Translations under genes and position numbers: made by a program
In this document: in pieces, positions 23,648 through 32,425 of the stretch
Layout: each line of letters starts with the position of its first letter
How positions within the stretch are numbered: position 1 is the first letter of the stretch
Assembly (NCBI RefSeq): GCF_900143065.1
Contig: NZ_FRCX01000009.1
Location: 1-64,000 of the forward strand
Direction of reading: 5' to 3'
From: Duganella sacchari
GTDB taxonomy: Bacteria; Pseudomonadota; Gammaproteobacteria; Burkholderiales; Burkholderiaceae_D
DNA length: 64,000 nucleotides
The notes under the pieces: model-generated
What the model was told of the DNA's origin: nothing
Databases searched by the model: none
Seen by the model: the letters and a program-made list of their open reading frames with translations, nothing else

Positions 23648-24629
23648 ACACCCCTTGCGCGGGCCAGGCCACACTGCGCCAATACGCCTCAATCGCGCTC
23701 ACGCCACGCAGATAATGCGCCAGCAGCATGCTGGGCTGCGGGAACTTCTGCCAATAATTGCAGGGCTCACTGACAGTGCCATAACTGGCGGTCGCGCCCG
23801 CATCGAGCCAGCGCAGGCTGCTCATTTGCGCGCTCCCCAGCAAATCACCGCCAAACGATGTCAGGCTATCCGCCAGCGCACCGGGCAGGAATTGCAGCGT
23901 ATCGAGCTTGGCAACGCGCGCCATCCCGGTCTGATAGACCATGACGTCTTTTTCATTTTCTATCGCATCGGCATTGAGCCGCTTGATGGTCAGCTTGCGC
24001 GTTGCAATCACGCCGGCACGGGGAAAGAATGTTGCCCGGCTGTTGCGGGCATGCTCGCTGGTGGTCAGGTAATACGCGCTGGCCGCTGGCGTACTGAAGC
24101 CGCTGGCCACACCGCGCCCGATCAGCGCCTTGGCCTGTTCGATGGAGTCGGTCGGCAGCAGCATGGCCAGCCGCATGCCATGCTCGGCATACGGATGCGC
24201 CGAGGCGCTGCCAAAATACGGATTGGGTTTGGATGGGCCGCAAGGCGTGGCGCAGATCGTCGCATCCAGCCCCATGGCGTAGGCACTCGTGATGGAGTTG
24301 CACTCCACGGCATAAGGCGCGGTCCACACCATCAGCACGGCCTCGATATGCGGCCCTAGCTTGGCGTCGATCTGTTCCTTGAGCTGGCGGAATTGCGCCG
24401 CATCGAGCTTGCGTGGCCGATCCGGAATGCGCACGTGGACGACGTTCTCGGCCGGCACATTGCGCGTCTGACGGTAATACTCGCCGATCTCGACACTGTT
24501 GGGTTCGTCATCATTGATCACCAGTGCCAGCTGTGCCGGCTTCAAGCCCGCTGGTGCTGGCGCCAGCTGTGCGTGTGCCACCCCCAGCAGGCAAAACAGC
24601 GCCGCCCAAGCCACTATCATCTTTCGCAA
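23610..24629 (-). CDS. TIGR03790-like secreted protein
   Basis: 339 residues. A TTG start at 24629 gives a signal peptide with a basic n-region (MRKMIVAWAALFCLLGVAHA); ATG 24620 is the alternative. The body has LALVINDDEPNSVEIGEYYRQTRNVPAENVVHVRIP, VLMVWTAPYAVECNSITSAYAMG and AHYLRGVSAIEAYWRSVAWPAQGVFIGEPL, matching the conserved protein family TIGR03790. The biochemical function of that family is unknown. The gene faces the PEP-CTERM gene and overlaps its end. Confidence 0.75.
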   Translation of the reverse strand: MRKMIVAWAALFCLLGVAHAQLAPAPAGLKPAQLALVINDDEPNSVEIGEYYRQTRNVPAENVVHVRIPDRPRKLDAAQFRQLKEQIDAKLGPHIEAVLMVWTAPYAVECNSITSAYAMGLDATICATPCGPSKPNPYFGSASAHPYAEHGMRLAMLLPTDSIEQAKALIGRGVASGFSTPAASAYYLTTSEHARNSRATFFPRAGVIATRKLTIKRLNADAIENEKDVMVYQTGMARVAKLDTLQFLPGALADSLTSFGGDLLGSAQMSSLRWLDAGATASYGTVSEPCNYWQKFPQPSMLLAHYLRGVSAIEAYWRSVAWPAQGVFIGEPLAAPYRR

Positions 24630-24710
24630 TTACAGGTTCCAATCTCAGATGCAGTTATGAAAAACGTCGGCTGGCACTGTAACATACGGCGTGGGCGGCG
24701 GCGATATGGA

Positions 24711-26126
24711 TCAACTCCGCTGATAGACATCCTCGAAGCGCACGATGTCGTCTTCGCCCAGATAGCTGCCCGATTGCACTTCAATCAGGTGCAGCGGCAG
24801 TTTGCCCGGGTTTTCCAGACGGTGGTTCATGCCAATCGGGATATAGGTCGACTCGTTTTCCGTCAGCAGCGTCACTTGATCGCCGCAGGTCACGCGGGCG
24901 GTACCGCTGACCACGATCCAGTGTTCGGCACGGTGATGGTGCATCTGCAGCGACAACTTGCCGCCCGGGTTGACGGTGATGCGCTTGACCTGGAAACGCT
25001 CGCCCAGATCGATGCCCTCGTAGCAGCCCCATGGACGATAGACGCGGGTATGGTGCAAGTGCTCGGTACGCTGCTGGGTTTTGAGGTGCTCGACAATATT
25101 CTTGACGCGCTGTACCTGGTCCTTGTGCGCCACCAGCACCGCGTCCGCGGTTTCCACCACCACCAGATCCTTGACGCCAACCACGGCCACGATCCGGCTT
25201 TCCGCGCGCACCAGCGAACCGCTGACATCGTCCAGATAGACGTCGCCACGGCTGACGTTGCCCTGGGCATCGGCCGGCTGCACTTCCCACAGCGCCGACC
25301 AGGAGCCCACATCGCTCCAGCCGATCGAGGCGGGCACCACCACGGCATGGCGGGTGCGCTCCATGACCGCATAGTCTATCGAGTCCGCCGGGCAGGCAGC
25401 AAATGCGGCTTCATCGAGACGGCAGAAATCGAGGTCGCGATAGCTCTGGGCGACCGCAGCGGCCGTGGCGCTGGCCATGGCCGGCTGAAACGCCTCGAGC
25501 TCGGCCAGATAGGTGGCAGCGCGGAACAAGAACATGCCGCTGTTCCAGTAGTAAGTGCCAGCGGCCAGGAATTCCTGTGCCGTGGCGCGGTCCGGTTTTT
25601 CTACAAAGCGGTCGACTGCAAACGTTCCCGCCTGCGCCAGCGCCTGGCCAGCGTGAATGTAGCCATACCCCGTCTCCGGCGCGGTCGGCACAATGCCGAA
25701 CGTGGCCAGCGCGCCGTTTTGCGCCGCCTGCGCCGCCTGGTCAATCGCCGCGTGGAACGCCGGCACGTCCGTGATCACATGGTCGGCCGGCAGCACCAGC
25801 ATCAGCGCCTCCGGGTCCAGCGCCTGCAGGTACAAGGCCGCCGCCGCGACCGCCGGTGCCGTATTGCGCGCCAGCGGCTCAAGCATGATGCCTTGTGGCG
25901 CCAGATTGATTTCGCGCAACTGCTCGGCCACCAGGAAACGGTGCTCGTTGCCGCAAACGATCAGCGGCGCTTCCAGCGCAGCATGGTCACGCAGCCGCAG
26001 CGCGGTTTCCTGCAACATGGTGCGGTCCGATACCAGCGGCAGCAATTGCTTCGGCAGCGCCGCGCGCGACAATGGCCACAAACGGGTGCCAGCGCCGCCG
26101 GACAGAATGACAGGATAGATTTTCAT
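24711..26126 (-). CDS. manC: mannose-1-phosphate guanylyltransferase / mannose-6-phosphate isomerase
   Basis: 471 residues, bifunctional. The N-terminal nucleotidyltransferase (about 1-290) begins IYPVILSGGAGTRLWPLSRAALPKQ and contains VLPADHVI and FVEKP. The C-terminal cupin isomerase (about 355-470) contains RPWGCYEGIDLGERFQVKRI, LSLQMHHHRAEHWIVVSGTA, and PIGMNHRLENPGKLPLHLIEVQ. It makes GDP-mannose from fructose-6-phosphate via mannose-6-P and mannose-1-P, the last with a mutase not seen here. ATG 26126 gives the conserved start. It lies 4 bases behind the next nucleotidyltransferase gene, so they are co-transcribed. Confidence 0.95.
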   Translation of the reverse strand: MKIYPVILSGGAGTRLWPLSRAALPKQLLPLVSDRTMLQETALRLRDHAALEAPLIVCGNEHRFLVAEQLREINLAPQGIMLEPLARNTAPAVAAAALYLQALDPEALMLVLPADHVITDVPAFHAAIDQAAQAAQNGALATFGIVPTAPETGYGYIHAGQALAQAGTFAVDRFVEKPDRATAQEFLAAGTYYWNSGMFLFRAATYLAELEAFQPAMASATAAAVAQSYRDLDFCRLDEAAFAACPADSIDYAVMERTRHAVVVPASIGWSDVGSWSALWEVQPADAQGNVSRGDVYLDDVSGSLVRAESRIVAVVGVKDLVVVETADAVLVAHKDQVQRVKNIVEHLKTQQRTEHLHHTRVYRPWGCYEGIDLGERFQVKRITVNPGGKLSLQMHHHRAEHWIVVSGTARVTCGDQVTLLTENESTYIPIGMNHRLENPGKLPLHLIEVQSGSYLGEDDIVRFEDVYQRS

Positions 26127-26130
26127 GGAC

Positions 26131-27282
26131 TTACACTCTTTGGATTGAAACGATATTCTTGTCCAGACGGCGCTTATTGCGGCGGTCGCGCGCATTGGCC
26201 CAGGCATCTGGATCATAGTCGGAGACATGCTTCATGTCACCGGACCGGTCGACACTATAATCTTTAAACACGATCATTTCGTCGAGAGAAACATTCGGTA
26301 ACACTCGGGTGTACTCAAATAGGACGCTGCGTTTGAGCTGGGCGCCGCTGCAAATATGGCTGCCGCTGCCGATCCAGGTAGGTCCGACAATGCTGACGCC
26401 GCTTTCGATGCGGGTGCCGGAACCGATGTAGACCGGGCCTTCGATCGTGGTGCCTTCCCAGTCGATGCTGGTGTTCAGGCCGACCCACAGACCATCATTG
26501 ATCTGGATGCCGGGCATATCGAGGTGCGCCACTTCCCCCATCAGCACGCTCTGGCACACTTCCCAGTAATCGGTGACGGTACCAATGTCGATCCAGTTGA
26601 AGCTGCGGGTCTGCGCGTAGAACGGCATGCCTTTGGCGGCCAGCAGCGGGAACAGGTCGGAACCGATGTCAAAGGTTTCCTTGCTAGGAATCAGGTCCAG
26701 CACTTCCGGTTCAAAGATATAGATACCGGTGCTGGCAAAGTTGGACAGCGCCTCTTCCTGGCTGGGTTTTTCCTGGAACGACTTGATGCGGCCATCGGAC
26801 TCGGTCACCACCACGCCATAGCTCGACACTTTATCCCACGGCACTTCCTTGGTGACCACCGAGGCCATCGCGCCCTTGCGCTTGTGTTCGAACAGGGCCG
26901 ACTTGATGTCCAGATCGATGAGCGCGTCGCCGCACAGCACGATGGTGGTCTCATCGAAGAAGCCGCCGAACTCCTGGATTTTTTTCATCCCGCCAGCCGA
27001 ACCCAGCGGCTGTGGCACCACTTCGCCCTGGTCATTGGTATAGCCTTCAAAGGAATACCCGATCTGCACCCCGTACTGATAGCCTTCGCCGAAATAATCT
27101 TCGATCTTTTCATGCAAATAGCTGACGTTGACCATGATTTCCTTGACCCCGTACTTGGCCAGGTGTTCGATCAGATATGCCATCACCGGTTTGCCCAGAA
27201 TTGGAATCATGGGCTTGGGCAGATCATACGTCAGCGGACGCACACGCGTGCCCTTACCTGCAGCAAGTATCATTGCTTTCAT
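26131..27282 (-). CDS. sugar-phosphate nucleotidylyltransferase with left-handed beta-helix domain
   Basis: 383 residues. The N-terminal nucleotidyltransferase starts MKAMILAAGKGTRVRPLTYDLPKPMIPILGKP (signature GxGTRxRPLT), with IVLCGDALIDLD and FQEKP. After about residue 250 hexapeptide repeats form a beta-helix (GPVYIGSGTRIESGVSIVGPTWIGSGSHI). It resembles GDP-mannose or GDP-sugar pyrophosphorylases of the GCD1 type. It precedes manC with a 4-base gap, so it probably makes an activated sugar for the same polysaccharide. Exact substrate is unknown. AGGAG precedes the ATG. Confidence 0.88.
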   Translation of the reverse strand: MKAMILAAGKGTRVRPLTYDLPKPMIPILGKPVMAYLIEHLAKYGVKEIMVNVSYLHEKIEDYFGEGYQYGVQIGYSFEGYTNDQGEVVPQPLGSAGGMKKIQEFGGFFDETTIVLCGDALIDLDIKSALFEHKRKGAMASVVTKEVPWDKVSSYGVVVTESDGRIKSFQEKPSQEEALSNFASTGIYIFEPEVLDLIPSKETFDIGSDLFPLLAAKGMPFYAQTRSFNWIDIGTVTDYWEVCQSVLMGEVAHLDMPGIQINDGLWVGLNTSIDWEGTTIEGPVYIGSGTRIESGVSIVGPTWIGSGSHICSGAQLKRSVLFEYTRVLPNVSLDEMIVFKDYSVDRSGDMKHVSDYDPDAWANARDRRNKRRLDKNIVSIQRV

Positions 27283-27567
27283 TCCTAGTCACTCCTTTGT
27301 CGCAATTATCATTTGGCGCAACTGGGATGGTCAGCACCACATCGACCAGCAGCATGTTCTGGCATTGCAGATGCCGCGTTTTAAGTGGGCAATATTACAA
27401 CATTTCGCGCACTCCCGCCAATTGTGACATGACAACCGTGTGTTGTGACATGCAACTTTGTATCGTGCGCGCAATAAGATGCTGCGGCGCGACATTTTAG
27501 CATATCAATGTTACAATTTTTAAGATGTGCCGTCTGGCTCGCATTTATTATTAACCAGGAGAAATCT
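27283..27567. other. Intergenic control region between the nucleotidyltransferase operon and the acyltransferase gene
   Basis: 285 bases between divergent genes. It holds two direct TTGTGACATG repeats (27422-27431 and 27443-27452; listed separately). No further feature was convincing. Confidence 0.5.
27422..27452. promoter_or_regulatory. Direct repeat TTGTGACATG with 21-bp period
   Basis: TTGTGACATG occurs at 27422-27431 and again at 27443-27452, identical over ten bases with starts 21 bp apart, two turns of the helix. It is about 140 bp upstream of the nucleotidyltransferase gene and 115 bp upstream of the acyltransferase gene. This spacing suits a dimeric activator or repressor acting on either direction. 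Confidence 0.5.
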
Positions 27568-28697
27568 GTGCAATCAATTCCGGGGCGCCTGTCTATTGAG
27601 GCTCGCATGACTGAAACCAACAATCGGGCGAGCGGCTTCGATTATTTACGGCTGATCTTGTCACTTGCCGTTATCCTGTGGCACTCCTACGTCCTGAGCG
27701 AAGGGCGTGACGCAGCGCATGATTTATCGCAGTTTTTCCTCGTGCCGGTGCGCTCGATTCTGATATGTTTTTTTGCCTTGAGTGGATTCCTGGTTGCAGG
27801 AAGCTTGCTGCGATGCAAAACTTTATTCATGTTCCTTGGCTTACGCGTCGTCCGCATCGTGCCTGCGCTGTTCCTCGAAGTGACGATTTCCGCACTGCTG
27901 CTCGGCCCGTTGGTCACGACCGTCCCCCTGTCGACCTACTTCTCTTCACAGGAATTCCACAGCTACTTCCTCAACATCGCTGGCATCATCCACTATACGT
28001 TGCCAGGGGTATTTGAGACGAATCCATTCCCTAAAGTCATCAATGGACAACTCTGGACAATTCCTTGGGAACTGGAGTGCTATGTGGCATTGTCGCTGCT
28101 GTCACTTGTAGGTATCGTCGGACGCCGCTAAGCTTCGTGGTTATGCTGGTGGTAATCCAGGGCTACTTTGTGGCGCGCGGTCTGATGCGCCCCGATTCGA
28201 CAGGCGACTTCGTACCAGGTCAGGCACTGATCATGGCTTTTCTTTATGGCGTGGCTCTGTATATCTATCGTGACGTCATCCCGTACTCGCTCACGCTGTT
28301 TGGCATCGCAGTAGCTGCAGCCATCGCCTTGCTCATCACCCAAAAAGGCGCCTATCTAGCGCCGCTGCCGTTGACCTATATCACCACCTATATGGGTCTA
28401 CTCAATCCGCAAAAAGGCAGTTTCATCAAGAGCGGCGACTACTCATATGGCCTCTATCTATATGGCTTTCCGTTACAGCAACTGGTGGCGCATTTCGGGC
28501 CTAGCTTCCACCACTGGTGGATCAACTTCGGCCTGGCAATGGCGATGGGCTTATGCATCGCCTACTTCTCATGGAATTTCGTCGAATTGCCGGCCAGCCG
28601 CCTCCGCCCTTATCTACTGAGTCTGGAGCAGCGCTATATCTTGGGCCGCAACCGGCTGCTGAGAATGTTTCGCAGGCAGCAGGCCGGTCTGGAGTAA
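27568..28697 (+). pseudogene. acyltransferase-3 family membrane protein, frameshifted
   Basis: The N-terminal half (27568-28131) begins best at GTG 27568, which has AGGAGA seven bases upstream; ATG 27607 (MTETNNRASGFDYLRLILS) is an alternative. It contains FDYLRLILSLAVILWHSYVLS with the catalytic His, ALSGFLVAGSLL, and LRVVRIVPALFLEV. It ends prematurely in VGIVGRR at a TAA. The C-terminal half continues one frame away (LSFVVMLVVIQGYFVARG to the end at 28697) with FIKSGDYSYGLYLYGFPLQQLVAHF and the final membrane helix. One extra base near 28124-28128 would join them. The intact protein would O-acylate a polysaccharide sugar. Either a real mutation or an assembly error. Confidence 0.85.
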
Positions 28698-28700
28698 CGG

Positions 28701-29711
28701 TTAAGCGAGGTTGGCGGCTGCGTGCGCTTGCCAGCGCCAAGTATCAGCACACATCTGCTCGATACCGCGCTCAGCGCGCCAACCTAATTCCTGCTCAGCA
28801 AGGCTTGGATCAGCATAGCACTGCGCAATATCACCGGCACGGCGCGGCGCGAACTGATAGGGAATACGGCGGCCGCTCGCTTGCTCAAAGGCTTGCACCA
28901 TCTGCAGCACGCTGCTGCCGTTGCCTGTACCAAGGTTGTAGGTCAGCACGCCGCTGGCAGCCGCCAGCTTCTGCAGGGTTTTCACATGCCCCACCGCCAG
29001 GTCAACCACGTGGATGTAGTCACGCACACCCGTACCGTCCGGGGTTGCATAGTCATTGCCAAAGATCGACAACTGCTCACGCCGGCCATCCGCTACCTGG
29101 GCAATATACGGCATCAGATTGTTTGGTATGCCGTTCGGATCTTCACCGATCAGGCCACTTTCATGGGCGCCAACCGGGTTGAAGTAGCGCAGCAGCGCAA
29201 TTTTCCATGTGCTATCGGAAACGGCTACATCGCGCAGGATTTCTTCAATCATCAGTTTGCTGCGGCCGTAAGGATTGGTGGCCTGCAGCGGGAAGCTTTC
29301 AAGAATCGGCACGGCGTGCGGATCACCATAGACCGTTGCCGACGAGCTGAACACGATGGTCTTGACATTGGCCTCGGCCATAACTTCCAGCAATACCTGG
29401 GTACCGTGCACATTGTAGTCGTAGTAGCGCAGCGGCTGCTGCACCGACTCGCCAACCGCTTTCAGGCCCGCAAAATGCACCACTGCATCAATCTGTTCGC
29501 GCGCGAACAGCGTGCGTAAGGCAACGCCATCACGCACATCGATTTCATGAAACTGACAGGGTTGGCCGCTAATCGCAGCAATTCGCTGCGCCACGCCGGC
29601 TTTGCTATTGACCAGGTTGTCGATGGCCACTACCTCATGTCCGGCCGCCAGCAATTCTATGCATGTATGCGAACCGATGTAGCCGAGTCCCCCAGTAACC
29701 AATATTTTCAT
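28701..29711 (-). CDS. galE: UDP-glucose 4-epimerase
   Basis: 336 residues of the short-chain dehydrogenase family. NAD-binding GGLGYIGSHTCIELLAAGHEV at the N-terminus, VVHFAGLKAVGESVQQPLRYYDYNV, catalytic Ser in FSSSATVYG, and Tyr-x3-Lys in NPYGRSK. It interconverts UDP-glucose and UDP-galactose. GGAG lies seven bases before the ATG. The gene is convergent with the acyltransferase pseudogene, three bases apart. It probably supplies galactose to the exopolysaccharide (inference). Confidence 0.96.
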   Translation of the reverse strand: MKILVTGGLGYIGSHTCIELLAAGHEVVAIDNLVNSKAGVAQRIAAISGQPCQFHEIDVRDGVALRTLFAREQIDAVVHFAGLKAVGESVQQPLRYYDYNVHGTQVLLEVMAEANVKTIVFSSSATVYGDPHAVPILESFPLQATNPYGRSKLMIEEILRDVAVSDSTWKIALLRYFNPVGAHESGLIGEDPNGIPNNLMPYIAQVADGRREQLSIFGNDYATPDGTGVRDYIHVVDLAVGHVKTLQKLAAASGVLTYNLGTGNGSSVLQMVQAFEQASGRRIPYQFAPRRAGDIAQCYADPSLAEQELGWRAERGIEQMCADTWRWQAHAAANLA

Positions 29712-30040
29712 GTACTTTCTCCGTTAATGCGCACCAACGGCCGCTTGCCGTCGCGTGGTATTTTACAATGAATTGTTGTGATAATATCTATCAAATAGCT
29801 ATCAGACAAAGTTTTTGGCAAGCTTGCCGCGGTGCCAAAAAAAGATATCAATTACATTACACTTGCATCATGGAGGCAACAAATTTGCGTAAATTCGGTT
29901 GCCGTGCATTTGTTTGCGCGTAAAATAAGCGTTGCGCAAGTTGCTGTCTATTTAGCGATCTTGCTCCAAACTTTCCCGACGCGTGAACCATGCCCTGATG
30001 CCGGTTGCGTGCGTCCTCAACTTAACGCGGCGGATCTCCT
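29712..30040. other. Divergent intergenic region between galE and the GH5 gene
   Basis: 329 bases without a convincing gene, A/T-richer than its flanks. It contains the inverted repeat at 29812-29841 (listed separately) and a small TGATA-ATATC-TATCA symmetry near 29779-29793 close to galE. Both divergent promoters must lie here; no -35/-10 pair was clear enough to call. Confidence 0.5.
29812..29841. repeat. 9-bp inverted repeat containing a perfect inner palindrome
   Basis: TTTTTGGCA (29812-29820) and TGCCAAAAA (29833-29841) with a 12-base spacer. The left arm also belongs to the perfect palindrome GGCAAGCTTGCC (29817-29828), so two alternative structures exclude each other. It lies mid-way between the divergent galE and GH5 genes and could be an operator. 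Confidence 0.45.
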
Positions 30041-31249
30041 ATGAAAACTATTAAGAAACTTTTGCTGAGCGCCCTGCTCGGTATGGCCCTCACCGCTTCC
30101 GCAGCCGATTTCAAAGCTGGCACTGGCGTGTTCCTCCTGAATGGTAAAACCTTCTACGGCGTTGGCGTTAACTACCAGGACGCATTCCTGCGCCATGTCG
30201 AATCGGGCGGGAAAGACGTGAGCTGGAAAGCGGGCCTTGCGACCTTAAAGACCTACAATATCCCATTCATCCGCATCAATGCGATTGGTTTCTGGCCGGA
30301 GAACATTCAAAAGAATTACATGGCCAATCCGACGCAGTTCTATGCGCGCCTGGATGAATTCATGAAGGAATGTGCCGCGCAGAATATCGGCGTGATTATG
30401 GATATCTTCTGGAACTTCCCTGCATTCTCCGACATGTTGGGCGAACGCGTGCCAGCCTGGGGGGATACCAACAGCAAAACCCGCGTGCTGATGCGTAAGA
30501 TCACGACTGAAATGGTTACCCGCTACAAAGACAATCCCGCGCTATGGGGCTGGGAATTTGCCAATGAAGCGACTGCGCTGATGGACCTTCCAGCCAGCCT
30601 CAACAACTATCAATGGATTCCCCGCTCGTCGACGGCGCCAGCCCGGACTGCCGCCGATAACTTCACCGTGGCCACCATCATGGATTCGCTGGCTGACTTT
30701 ACCCGCACCGTGCGCGCCATCGACAAAACGCACCCTATCTTCAGCGGCAATGACCGTCCGCGTAACAATGCCTACCACCTGCCGACCAAGTGGGATCTTG
30801 ACTCGCCGACGCAGTTCTCCAGCATTCTGTCACGCGACAACAATGTGGCCGACACCGTGTCGTTGCACTTGTATCCATATGGCGAGTTTGCTGGCTTCGG
30901 CGTTGACACAGTCAATCCAAGTGTTGTTCCCGGCAACTTTAATAACATCATTGTGGCCGCATTGGCGCGTAGCCGTCAGGTCGACTCGACCGGCAAGCTG
31001 ATCGATCCACGTCCGCTGTTCATTGGTGAGTTTGGCACCAGCGACAAAGATCTGGGCGCTGCCGTCGCCAAGTCCAAGTTCTACGAAATGACCAGCACCA
31101 TCATCGCCAGCCGTGTACCACTGTCAGCGGCATGGGTATTTGACTGGACAGCCCAGGAAGGCACTTACAATATTACCGCCACCAACAGCCGTAAATACCA
31201 GCTGGAACGCCTGAGCGAAATGAATCTGGTGATGAAGACTTGGAAGTAA
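30041..31249 (+). CDS. secreted glycoside hydrolase family 5-like enzyme
   Basis: 402 residues. Signal peptide MKTIKKLLLSALLGMALTASA (about 1-21), then a TIM-barrel hydrolase: FYGVGVNYQDAFLR, IPFIRINAIGFWPENIQ, GVIMDIFWNFP, the acid/base Glu in WGWEFANEAT (about residue 177), and the nucleophile Glu in PLFIGEFGTSD (about 331). This is the GH5/cellulase clan pattern. It may trim or release the polysaccharide made by the neighbouring genes, or cut an external beta-glycan. Substrate cannot be told. It ends at a shared terminator. Confidence 0.82.
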   Translation: MKTIKKLLLSALLGMALTASAADFKAGTGVFLLNGKTFYGVGVNYQDAFLRHVESGGKDVSWKAGLATLKTYNIPFIRINAIGFWPENIQKNYMANPTQFYARLDEFMKECAAQNIGVIMDIFWNFPAFSDMLGERVPAWGDTNSKTRVLMRKITTEMVTRYKDNPALWGWEFANEATALMDLPASLNNYQWIPRSSTAPARTAADNFTVATIMDSLADFTRTVRAIDKTHPIFSGNDRPRNNAYHLPTKWDLDSPTQFSSILSRDNNVADTVSLHLYPYGEFAGFGVDTVNPSVVPGNFNNIIVAALARSRQVDSTGKLIDPRPLFIGEFGTSDKDLGAAVAKSKFYEMTSTIIASRVPLSAAWVFDWTAQEGTYNITATNSRKYQLERLSEMNLVMKTWK

Positions 31250-31270
31250 GCCCGCAGGCTGCTTCGATAC

Positions 31271-31306
31271 AAAAAAGGCCCGGTTAATAATAACCGGGCC
31301 TTTTTT
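31271..31306. terminator. Bidirectional terminator at the end of the exopolysaccharide operon
   Basis: AAAAAAGGCCCGGTTA (31271-31286), four-base loop, TAACCGGGCCTTTTTT (31291-31306): a perfect 16-bp stem with A and T runs. It ends both the GH5 gene and the long leftward glycosyltransferase operon. Confidence 0.95.
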
Positions 31307-31312
31307 CTTGGT

Positions 31313-32425
31313 TCACGCTGTTCCGCAAGCGCGGCGATACAGCGCATACGTCTGGCGCGCAATCTGCGGCCAGCTGTAGCGCTCGCCAACAAAGGCGCGC
31401 AGCCGGTCGCGGTAATCCGGCGCCAGCGGCTGTGCCGCCACCTGCTCCAGCGCGGCTGCCAGCGCCTCAATCTCACCCAGCGGGTAGTAGCGGATATCGG
31501 CACAGTCCACCGCCAGGTTGGCAGGGATGTCACTGGCCACCACTGGCAGTCCATAGCTCAACGCTTCCAGCAAGGCAATCGGCAACCCCTCATGCGACGA
31601 CGGCAGCACAAACGCCCCGGCATTGGCATACAGCTCGGCCAGCGCCGCGCCGGTTTGGAAGCCGGTGCAGACCACGCCAGGCTGAGCGGCCGCAGCATCC
31701 AGCACCGACTGGGTGTAAGTATCTGGATGGTCCGACGCCCCTACCAGGACCAGCTTCCAGCCTGGCAGCCTGGCTTGCGCATAAGCCTGGATCAGATCCA
31801 GGTGGCGCTTTTCCGGCACAATGCGGCTCACCAGCAAGACATAACGGCCGGCGTCAAGGCCGAAGCGCGCCAGCGTGTCCCCGGCCGGCAGCAGCGCCGG
31901 CAGTTTGACGCCGTTCGGTATCAGCGCCGCATCCACCGCGTGCTTGCGCTGCACCAGCTCTTTGATCACGCTGGAAATCACGATCGCCTGCTGCGAATAA
32001 CGCATCGACCAGCGTTCGCCCAGCTGCAGTACGGCGCGCGCAAAGCGCCCCCATTTCTGGCGGTCGTAATCCGGACCATGGTGGGTTGCCACCACGTTCA
32101 ACCCCAGCAGACGTGCCAGCGGCGTGACGATGCCGGGGCCGATCGCCTGGATATGCAGCACGTCCGGCCGGCGCCAGCCGGCATACAGCACCGCCAGCGT
32201 GGTATGGATGATGGCTTCCAGGCCGCGCGAGCGCGGGCTCCACAGCGACTTGAAGCGTATGCCATTCCAATGGTCGCCCACGGCTGCAGGCTGGTAGGGC
32301 GAGCGCACCACGGCTTCGACCTCGCAGCCCAGCTGCACCAGTTCCGTTCCCAGCTGCTCGGCGTGGGTTTCCACGCCGCCCTGCACATTGGGAAAGCCGC
32401 GGATGCCGATGATCATCACCTTCAT
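31313..32425 (-). CDS. glycosyltransferase, GT-B fold, family 4-like
   Basis: 370 residues. The N-terminus MKVMIIGIRGFPNVQGGVETHAEQLGTELVQLG is typical of rhamnosyltransferase-like GT4 enzymes with a DUF1972-type N-domain. The C-terminal donor-binding domain has YVLLVSRIVPEKRHLDLIQAYAQ and the E-x7-E region SSHEGLPIALLEALSYGLPVVASDIPANLAV. It is the last gene of the operon. ATGA overlap with the preceding gene. Sugar and linkage unknown. Confidence 0.9.
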   Translation of the reverse strand: MKVMIIGIRGFPNVQGGVETHAEQLGTELVQLGCEVEAVVRSPYQPAAVGDHWNGIRFKSLWSPRSRGLEAIIHTTLAVLYAGWRRPDVLHIQAIGPGIVTPLARLLGLNVVATHHGPDYDRQKWGRFARAVLQLGERWSMRYSQQAIVISSVIKELVQRKHAVDAALIPNGVKLPALLPAGDTLARFGLDAGRYVLLVSRIVPEKRHLDLIQAYAQARLPGWKLVLVGASDHPDTYTQSVLDAAAAQPGVVCTGFQTGAALAELYANAGAFVLPSSHEGLPIALLEALSYGLPVVASDIPANLAVDCADIRYYPLGEIEALAAALEQVAAQPLAPDYRDRLRAFVGERYSWPQIARQTYALYRRACGTA

